From: Pseudolabrys sp.
GTDB taxonomy: Bacteria; Pseudomonadota; Alphaproteobacteria; Rhizobiales; Xanthobacteraceae
DNA length: 33,589 nt
Direction: 5' to 3'
Assembly (NCBI GenBank): GCA_019635575.1
Contig: JAHBZF010000002.1
Coordinates: 77,144 to 110,732 of the forward strand
Each line of letters begins with the position of its first letter. Positions within the stretch are counted from its first letter, which is position 1. Both the position numbers and the translations under genes were made by a program. Below, piece after piece: positions 24,298-33,589 of the stretch. The notes below the pieces were generated by a model. The model was not told where the DNA came from and searched no databases. It worked only from the letters and a program-made list of their open reading frames with translations.

Positions 24298-24309
24298 TTG
24301 TACGGACAA
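24298..24309. promoter_or_regulatory. Operator site C, TTGTACGGACAA
   Basis: One mismatch from the perfect palindrome of site A and one from site B. It lies between the divergent acyl-CoA-dehydrogenase-homologue operon and the Bug/MaoC operon, 73 bases from the first start and 79 from the second. A weaker half-site, CTGTCCGGAGTT, follows at 24330-24341. Confidence 0.6.
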
Positions 24310-24387
24310 CCAGATATCCGTTGAAATGGCTGTCCGGAGTTGGCTACGATCCTCCGAAAATAAGCATCGACCTTGGGAGGAAACGCC

Positions 24388-25377
24388 ATGCCAGTTCGCC
24401 CGACCCGTCGCAGTGTCGTGACATCCCTGCTGACGTTGCCGATGCTCGGCCGCGCCGCACCGGCATGGTCCAGCACGAGCGAGCCCTATCCGTCGAAGAC
24501 GATCCGCATCATCGTTCCGTTTCTGGCCGGCGGCGCCGCCGACATTGTCGCGCGGGTCGTCGCGGAAAATCTCAGCAGGATGCTGGGCCAGCCGGTGATC
24601 TGCGACAACCGGCCCGGCGCCGGCAGCAATATCGGCACCGAGCAGGCGGCAAAATCGCCGGCCGACGGTTACACGCTGTTGATCCAGGGAAACCCGCTCG
24701 GCTCGAACCAGTTTTTGTACAAAACGATCGGCTACGATCCGCTCAAGTCATTCGCGCCGATCGCCATGCACTATCGGGACTTCAACATCCTCATCGTGCA
24801 TCCGACGTTTCCGGCGAATTCGGTCAAGGACATTATCGCGCTCGCCAAGCAAAAACCCGGCGAGCTGACATTCGCCTCGTCCGGCAACGGAACATCGACG
24901 CACCTTGCCGGCGAGTTGTTCAACCAGATGGCGGGAACGAAGATCGTGCACGTCCCCTATCGCGGCGTGCCGCCGGCCGTGACCGACGTGATGGGCCAGC
25001 AGGTGAACATGATGTTTGCCGGCTACGGCGTAGTGTCCGGCCTGATCAAGGAAGGGAAACTGAAGGGCCTCGCGGTCACCGGCAGCCACCGGCTCAAACA
25101 GGCGCCCGATGTGCCGACCGTCGCGGAAACGCTCCCCGGCTTCGACGCGACAACCTGGACCGGACTGTTCGCGCCGGCGGGAACCCCCGAGCCGATCATC
25201 AAGCAACTGAACGCGGCCGTGAACGAAATCCTGCAACGGCCCGAGATCCGGCACGACCTGGAAAAGCGCGGCTTCATCACGGAAATCTTCACGCCCGAGC
25301 GGGTCATGCAGGAGGTCATGCGCGACATCAGGGTCTACGGTGACGTGATCAGAAAAACCGGGGCCACCCTGCAATGA
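24388..25377 (+). CDS. Bug/TctC-family periplasmic binding protein
   Basis: A 329-residue exported receptor. The N-terminus MPVRPTRRSVVTSLLTLPML has an RR pair before the hydrophobic stretch, so Tat export is possible. Then come EPYPSKTIRIIVPFLAGGAADIVAR and ICDNRPGAGSNIGTEQAAKSPADGYTLL, typical of Bug proteins. It is less similar to the two tandem Bug proteins at 9401-11386 than they are to each other. Start is the ATG with GGGAGG seven bases ahead. It is co-directional with the MaoC gene 40 bases downstream. Confidence 0.92.
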   Translation: MPVRPTRRSVVTSLLTLPMLGRAAPAWSSTSEPYPSKTIRIIVPFLAGGAADIVARVVAENLSRMLGQPVICDNRPGAGSNIGTEQAAKSPADGYTLLIQGNPLGSNQFLYKTIGYDPLKSFAPIAMHYRDFNILIVHPTFPANSVKDIIALAKQKPGELTFASSGNGTSTHLAGELFNQMAGTKIVHVPYRGVPPAVTDVMGQQVNMMFAGYGVVSGLIKEGKLKGLAVTGSHRLKQAPDVPTVAETLPGFDATTWTGLFAPAGTPEPIIKQLNAAVNEILQRPEIRHDLEKRGFITEIFTPERVMQEVMRDIRVYGDVIRKTGATLQ

Positions 25378-25417
25378 ACAGCCGGGGCGTTCCATTTTCA
25401 GCGAAACCGGACATCGC

Positions 25418-25873
25418 ATGATCGAGGTCGACACCCCTGCCGAACTGGCCGCTCATGCCGGACAAGAGCTGGGCGTGGGAGATTGGCTTCTTGTCGATCA
25501 GGAGCGGATCAACGGTTTCGCCGACGCGACCGGCGATCATCAATGGATTCACGTCGATGTGGAGCGCGCGGCCCGCGAAGCCCCCGGTGGCAAAACCATC
25601 GCGCACGGCTATCTGACGCTGTCGCTTCTCCCCCTTCTCTCGCAGACGGTCTTCAAGATCCGCCGGCGCAGTCGCGGCATCAATTACGGCACGGACAAAG
25701 TTCGTTTCATTTCTCCCGTACCGTCCGGTTCGCGCATTCGCGCGCGGCAGACATTGCTGTCCGCCACGCCGGTCGATGGCGGATACCGTTTCGTCTACGA
25801 GGCGACCGTCGAGATCGAGAAGCAAGAACGGCCGGCCTTGATAGCGCAGACGATTTCGATTGCCTACGCGTGA
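25418..25873 (+). CDS. MaoC-family (R)-specific enoyl-CoA hydratase-like protein
   Basis: A 151-residue hot-dog-fold hydratase. The catalytic motif is FADATGDHQWIHVD with Asp40 and His45, the pair used by (R)-hydratases to add water to enoyl-CoA esters; it is followed by TIAHGYLTLSLLP, which is also conserved. Length is normal for the single-domain form. It is second in a plus-strand pair with the Bug receptor under site C. In a polycarboxylate pathway it would hydrate an unsaturated acyl-CoA before cleavage. Itaconyl-CoA hydratase belongs to this same broad family. Confidence 0.9.
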   Translation: MIEVDTPAELAAHAGQELGVGDWLLVDQERINGFADATGDHQWIHVDVERAAREAPGGKTIAHGYLTLSLLPLLSQTVFKIRRRSRGINYGTDKVRFISPVPSGSRIRARQTLLSATPVDGGYRFVYEATVEIEKQERPALIAQTISIAYA

Positions 25874-25890
25874 TGCCGGGTGCGGCTTGT

Positions 25891-25909
25891 GCGCGTCAGG
25901 ACAACGCGC
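25891..25909. other. GC-rich hairpin between convergent genes
   Basis: GCGCGT (25891-25896) and ACGCGC (25904-25909) form a perfect six-base-pair stem with a seven-base loop in the 51-base gap between the MaoC stop and the end of the czc operon. No T-run follows on either strand, so it is at most a weak bidirectional terminator. Confidence 0.3.
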
Positions 25910-25924
25910 GGCGGCGACACGCAA

Positions 25925-26296
25925 TTAGATTTTGAATTTGGCCTGACCGGATTTTCCGGCTGTGGTCTTGATCATCAGGACAACGTTAGATCCAGGAGCA
26001 ACGGCAGCCTTGATTCCACCCTTGAGCTGATTGCTGCCGAGCGGCTCCAACTTTACGGTGTCTTTCTGTGTTCCCGCCGTGATGAGAGCAGAGGCGGAAA
26101 ATCCAGAGGTCGGCACCGGTTTCCCCGCCTCATCCGTCACATAGACGATGATATCGCTTCCGGCGGTAACGAGTTCAACGTGTACTCCGGCAACATCCTC
26201 CATCGGACCGCCATTGGGGCCCTTGTGATGGGCATGCTGCGCCAGCGCGGGCGACACCATCATCACCAGTGCGATCAATACAGCTTTTATCATCAT
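25925..26296 (-). CDS. Small periplasmic protein at the end of the czc operon
   Basis: A 123-residue exported protein with a clear signal peptide (MMIKAVLIALVMMVSPALA) followed by an His-rich start of the mature chain, QHAHHKGPNGGPMEDVAGVHVEL, and a beta-rich remainder. I do not know a characterised homologue. The His cluster and its place 22 bases behind czcA suggest periplasmic metal binding as an accessory to the pump. The start is the first of two adjacent ATG codons, with GGAG eight bases ahead; the longer upstream frame overlaps czcA and is unlikely. Confidence 0.75.
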   Translation of the reverse strand: MMIKAVLIALVMMVSPALAQHAHHKGPNGGPMEDVAGVHVELVTAGSDIIVYVTDEAGKPVPTSGFSASALITAGTQKDTVKLEPLGSNQLKGGIKAAVAPGSNVVLMIKTTAGKSGQAKFKI

Positions 26297-26318
26297 CGCG
26301 TTCGCTCCTCTGTTTCGA

Positions 26319-30548
<4,230 letters not shown>

Positions 30549-30552
<4 letters not shown>

Positions 30553-31820
30553 CGAGCTTGCCCCCTCGTCAAGCGAAGCGGCGCGCCAATAAGCCCTTCG
30601 ATGGTCGCCAGCGACGTGTGAAAACTCAGAAGTGCCTCTAGTTCACGCAGGGATGCCTCAACCATGCTGCGTTGAGCATCGAGCAATTCGAGAAGCGTGA
30701 ATCGTCCTTGCCCGTAACCGCTCTCAAGCGCATCGACCGCACGACGGGCGTTGGGCAGCGCGGAGCTGCGAAGAATCTCGATCTCGCGTTCAGCCCCGCT
30801 CAATGTCTCGTAGGCACGGCCCAGCGTCAGAAGAAGGGTCGAGCGAGCCGCCGAACGGTCCGATTCGACTTTCAAACGCTGCTCGCGCGCGGCTGCAATA
30901 TTTCCGAGGTTCTGATCCCACAGCGGAACGACAGCGGAAACACTCACCCGAGCCGCGTTGTCATTGGTCTCGCGAAAATGACGCCACGCCACGCCGGCCC
31001 GCAAATCCGGCACCGGTTTCAGGCGGGCCGATAGAAGCTCGGCATCCGCCTGCACGCGGAGAGCGCTGAATCGAGCAAGCTGCGGGTTGGCATCGAGCGC
31101 GCCGCGGATTGCTTGAAAGGATACCGGGCGTCCGGTCCCGCCGAGATTCCCGCTGACCTGGCTGTAGTCGGGAGCATTGCCGCCCATCAAGGTCGCGAGT
31201 TCGAGACGCGCGGTCGCAAGAGTCGTTCTCGCTCTTTCGCGATCGGCGCGCAGCAGATCGATCGCGATCTGGGCGCGCGCCGTCTCGGCGGGCGATGAGG
31301 CACCCGCTTCGACGCGCCGTTGAAGCAACGGGGATACTCTCTGGAGCGCCGCAATTTGCGTATCGTAGATGGCAATACGGCGCTGCGCCGCCAACACGCT
31401 GTAGAACGCAACCGCGGTATCCGAGATGATTTCGAGCCGCACGGCGGCGCGTTGCCAACGCGCCACATCAAGCTCGGCATTTCCGACGGCGATTCGCGCT
31501 TCGCGTTTGCCGCCGAGCTCGATGAGCTGGCTCAACTGCAGCGTGGTCTCGGCCGATCTGGTTCCGCGATAGTCGCCGGACCCGATTGCATTATCGAGAT
31601 CGAACGAAACGTCCGGATTGGGAATTGCGCCCGCTTGCTGCCGCCTGCCGGCCGCGATTCCAATGTCTCGCTCGGCGCTGGTAAGGCGCGGATTGTTGTT
31701 GACCGCCCGCTGCACAGCGCGCGTGAGCGTCAGCGATCCCGACTGCGCGAACGCGCCGGGGCAGGTAGCGAACAGGAGCGCAGACGCACTCGCGACAGCG
31801 ATGAACGGCCGAAAAGACAT
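30549..31820 (-). CDS. czcC: CzcC-type outer-membrane efflux protein (TolC/OEP family)
   Basis: A 423-residue outer-membrane channel. A Sec signal (ASALLFATCPGAFA) is followed by the OEP domain repeats: LTRAVQRAVNNNPRLTSAERD, IGIAAGRRQQAGAIPNPDVSF, and in the second half RAYETLSGAEREIEILRSS with GYGQGRFTLLELLDAQRSM. The order C-B-A and spacing match czc operons elsewhere. The start is an ATG 68 bases downstream of the small Cys/His protein gene. Confidence 0.92.
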
Positions 31821-31888
31821 GATATGACCTGGACAAATGCGACATGCGCCGCCGGAATCTCCGGCGGCGACGCGTGTATTTTGTCAGG

Positions 31889-32215
31889 TCAGGATCGTGG
31901 AGGAGGACCGTCTGCGATATCAGCGACAGCCGTCAACGGCAGCGCGACCTGCTCCGGAACGGCGGAGAGCGCCCGCATGAGGCCGACGTCGTAGCTCACG
32001 TCGATCGCAACAGTCGAACAGGTATGACAGTGGGCCGCGTGAGCGATTTTACCGGCGTCGCCGGCGTCGGTTGGCGTGTCAGCGGAAACCATCGTCACCG
32101 CTGCCGCAGCCGCAGGATTGGCAATGTCAACGTGATGCTGGACAAAGTGGCCGAAGGTGACGAACAGAAACGCGACCGCACTCAGGCTCAACACGAGCCG
32201 ACGCAGCCTCGTCAT
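31889..32215 (-). CDS. Small exported Cys/His protein (DUF2946-like) leading the czc operon
   Basis: A 108-residue protein with a positively charged start (MTRLRRLVL), a hydrophobic signal or anchor, then a mature part with HHVD and a HCHTC motif followed by a Pro-rich C-terminal end. The length and HCHxC motif resemble DUF2946 proteins, which often sit beside copper or czc genes, though the match is from memory. Start ATG at 32213-32215 gives the best signal; a TTG further upstream is less likely. Being first in the czc operon, it may sense or hold metal in the periplasm. Confidence 0.65.
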   Translation of the reverse strand: MTRLRRLVLSLSAVAFLFVTFGHFVQHHVDIANPAAAAAVTMVSADTPTDAGDAGKIAHAAHCHTCSTVAIDVSYDVGLMRALSAVPEQVALPLTAVADIADGPPPRS

Positions 32216-32290
32216 CACTATTCGCCTGGTCGACGGCACCGTCACCAAAACCCCGGCTCATGCTTCGCAGCCATTGTGCGACGCCGAAAG

Positions 32291-32324
32291 ACTTAATGTG
32301 GCAGCCCCCGCTCCGTCAAGGAGC
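32291..32324 (-). promoter_or_regulatory. Candidate promoter and overlapping inverted repeat for the czc operon
   Basis: On the minus strand TTGACG (32314-32319), a 17-base spacer and TTAAGT (32291-32296) lie 75 bases upstream of the first gene. The -35 sits inside a perfect inverted repeat GCTCC-N5-GGAGC (32310-32324), a plausible operator. The -10 match is mediocre. Confidence 0.45.
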
Positions 32325-32354
32325 ATCGGCTCACTTTGCTGTCAGCGGTTCCAA

Positions 32355-32371
32355 GCGTAACACTGTTACGC
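32355..32371. promoter_or_regulatory. Perfect dyad GCGTAAC-N3-GTTACGC
   Basis: A 7+3+7 perfect inverted repeat in the 266-base gap between the CDF gene and the czc operon, about 36 bases upstream of the candidate czc -35 box. It is likely a regulator-binding site, perhaps for a metal-responsive activator; no regulator gene is present in the window. Confidence 0.45.
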
Positions 32372-32379
32372 AATCTGAG

Positions 32380-32397
32380 CGTTGTTTTAGAACAACG
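32380..32397. promoter_or_regulatory. Perfect dyad CGTTGTT-N4-AACAACG
   Basis: A second perfect 7+4+7 inverted repeat eight bases from the first dyad, still upstream of czc and 85 bases past the CDF stop. Read on the minus strand it could alternatively be a weak terminator for the CDF gene, but no T-run follows the stem. Confidence 0.4.
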
Positions 32398-32481
32398 ACG
32401 AGCTCTGAAAGCTAGCGGGCAAAGACTTATTGGTCCGGCTTTTCACAATCGAGTTCGAGGCGTCTCGCACGGGCCAATTTG

Positions 32482-33462
32482 TTAAAACAGCAGTTTGGGC
32501 TCTGCCTTTTGCAAAGCAGCATCTTCAATCTGAATCGTCACATGTTTCAGCCCGAAGTTTAACTTCAGCGATTCTTGAGCTGACGCCAAAATCTCGCGCG
32601 CTGCAGCCATATTAGCGACCACAAGGTGACCGCTCATCGCATCAGCACCGGAAGTAATCGTCCACACATGCAGATCATGCACATCGACAACACCCGGAAT
32701 CTCTCGGAGCTTGGTCTCCAGCAAAGTAACATCTATTTCCGCGGGCGTTCCCTCCATCAGAATGTGAAGAGCCTGCTTAAGCAGGATCCAAGTGCGCGGC
32801 ACAATAAACAAGCCAATACCCGCGCCAATGATGGGATCAACAAGCCGCCAGCCCGTCCAGACAACGACGGCTGCGGCAACGATAACGCCCAGTGAGCCGA
32901 GCATGTCGGCGAGGACCTCGAAATACGCCCCTTTGACGTTTAGACTTTCCTGCGATCCAGCCGAAAGCATTCTCATGCTGACGAGATTGACGATCAGACC
33001 AGCAACGGCCACGGCGAGCATCGGCCCTCCGATGATTTCCGGAGGACTCAGAAATCGCTGATACGCCTCGTAGAGGATGTAGATCGTCAACAACAGCAGA
33101 ACGACGGCATTTGTCAGAGCCGACAAAACCTCCATACGAATGTAGCCAAAGGTGTTTTGTGGTGTTCTCGGTCGCTCACCAAATTTGATCGCGATCAGCG
33201 CCAACGCCAGACCTCCAGCATCGGTCAGCATATGCGCCGCATCCGCGAGGAGTGCCAAGCTGCCTGTCCACAAGCCACCCACGACCTCGACGGCCATAAA
33301 CGTGGTCGTGAGCGCCAAAGCAGCATAGAGCCGCTTTTTATGCCGCCCGGCTGCGGTTCCTGACGCAACGTCTCGACTTTTGTTTGGGTCAGCGTCCGAG
33401 ACCATATCAACCACATTGATACCAGCGTGGCTTGCAGTTGCCGCGCAGGAACTCCGCGGCAT
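32482..33462 (-). CDS. CDF-family cation efflux protein (CzcD/ZitB-like)
   Basis: A 326-residue inner-membrane cation/proton antiporter of the cation diffusion facilitator family. Six helices are visible, with the TM2 motif HMLTD (His77, Asp81), the loop TPQNTFGYIRMEVLSALTNA and a C-terminal cytoplasmic domain (VDVHDLHVWTITSGADAMSGHLVV). At TM5 the usual HxxxD is ExxxD (Glu182, Asp186). The His-rich loop common in Zn exporters is missing. The ATG at 33460-33462 gives a hydrophilic tail of about 40 residues; a second ATG 19 codons on (33403-33405) is possible. It is likely to share metal export with the czc pump. Confidence 0.9.
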   Translation of the reverse strand: MPRSSCAATASHAGINVVDMVSDADPNKSRDVASGTAAGRHKKRLYAALALTTTFMAVEVVGGLWTGSLALLADAAHMLTDAGGLALALIAIKFGERPRTPQNTFGYIRMEVLSALTNAVVLLLLTIYILYEAYQRFLSPPEIIGGPMLAVAVAGLIVNLVSMRMLSAGSQESLNVKGAYFEVLADMLGSLGVIVAAAVVVWTGWRLVDPIIGAGIGLFIVPRTWILLKQALHILMEGTPAEIDVTLLETKLREIPGVVDVHDLHVWTITSGADAMSGHLVVANMAAAREILASAQESLKLNFGLKHVTIQIEDAALQKAEPKLLF

Positions 33463-33565
33463 TTACAGCCGCACGTCATGCAGGATGCGAATCTATCTGG
33501 CCACGCCGCGACTGCTTCGCAACCACGTCCGCGTTATCCAAAACGATCTATCGATTTGAAAATAT

Positions 33566-33589
33566 TGGCGCGCCCGAAGAGATTCGAAC
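33566..33589 (-). tRNA. tRNA 3' end (partial), probably tRNA-Arg
   Basis: Read on the minus strand the last 24 bases give GTTCGAAT (T-arm/loop), CTCTT (T-stem), CGGGCGC (acceptor strand), G (discriminator) and CCA. The acceptor and discriminator match tRNA-Arg genes of the GCGCCCG...CGGGCGCGCCA type. The rest, including the anticodon, lies beyond the window. The 3' end points toward the CDF and czc genes; the 103 bases between show no gene. Confidence 0.75.

Noticed and set aside
25891-25909. A rho-independent terminator between the MaoC and czc ends
   Set aside because: The stem is sound but no T-run follows it on either strand.

Overview
The window looks like a chromosomal segment of a GC-rich alphaproteobacterium, most likely Hyphomicrobiales (Bradyrhizobium/Xanthobacteraceae-like). 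The reasons are the high GC content, the family composition (a Liv-type ABC transporter, orphan Bug-type tricarboxylate-binding proteins, many CoA enzymes, several GntR regulators) and the style of the czc operon. This taxonomic call is inference from protein style, not from a marker gene.

Layout. (1) 1-4268, minus strand: a branched-chain amino acid/aromatic-acid type ABC uptake operon (binding protein, LivH, LivM, LivG, LivF; LivF is cut by the window edge). (2) 4502-5843: a cupin gene divergent from an FCD-type GntR regulator, with two GGTATC-like dyads between them. (3) 5854-7882, minus: a ketopantoate hydroxymethyltransferase-like protein with altered metal ligands, a second FCD GntR regulator and a DUF6166-like protein. 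(4) 8008-8408, plus: a small membrane protein behind a duplicated ribosome binding site. (5) 16156-8421, minus: a seven-gene operon of acyl-CoA-dehydrogenase-fold protein, flavin reductase, PaaK-type CoA ligase, four-domain rhodanese, two Bug receptors and an SDR. (6) 19948-16309, minus: a class III CoA-transferase, split aconitase X (small and large subunits) and a UTRA-type GntR regulator. (7) 20047-20832, plus: a citryl-CoA-lyase-like protein. (8) 24225-20842, minus: an acyl-CoA-dehydrogenase homologue lacking its catalytic Glu, MmgE/PrpD, and an SDR lacking Tyr/Lys. (9) 24388-25873, plus: a third Bug receptor and a MaoC hydratase. (10) 25925-33462, minus: a czcCBA divalent-cation efflux operon framed by two small periplasmic proteins, then a CDF cation exporter. 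The last 24 bases are the 3' end of a tRNA, probably tRNA-Arg.

The most interesting part is 14.4-25.9 kb. Three promoter regions there share a near-identical 12-bp site (TTGTnCGGACAA; a perfect palindrome at 16203-16214), one of them sitting exactly on a -10 box. The likely reader is the UTRA-GntR encoded in the middle (16309-17166). This ties the blocks of regions 5 to 9 into one candidate regulon. The enzyme set (CoA-transferase, MaoC hydratase, citrate-synthase-fold lyase, PrpD, aconitase X, periplasmic carboxylate receptors) fits catabolism of a polycarboxylic acid by CoA activation, hydration and retro-Claisen cleavage, analogous to itaconate degradation but made of different proteins. 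Several members have lost canonical catalytic residues, so the chemistry is probably not that of the textbook families. The substrate cannot be read from the sequence.

The right end (about 26-33.6 kb) is a heavy-metal resistance module, visibly less GC-rich toward 32-33.5 kb, that abuts the 3' end of a tRNA gene. That is a common arrangement for acquired DNA, although no integrase or repeated att site is visible.
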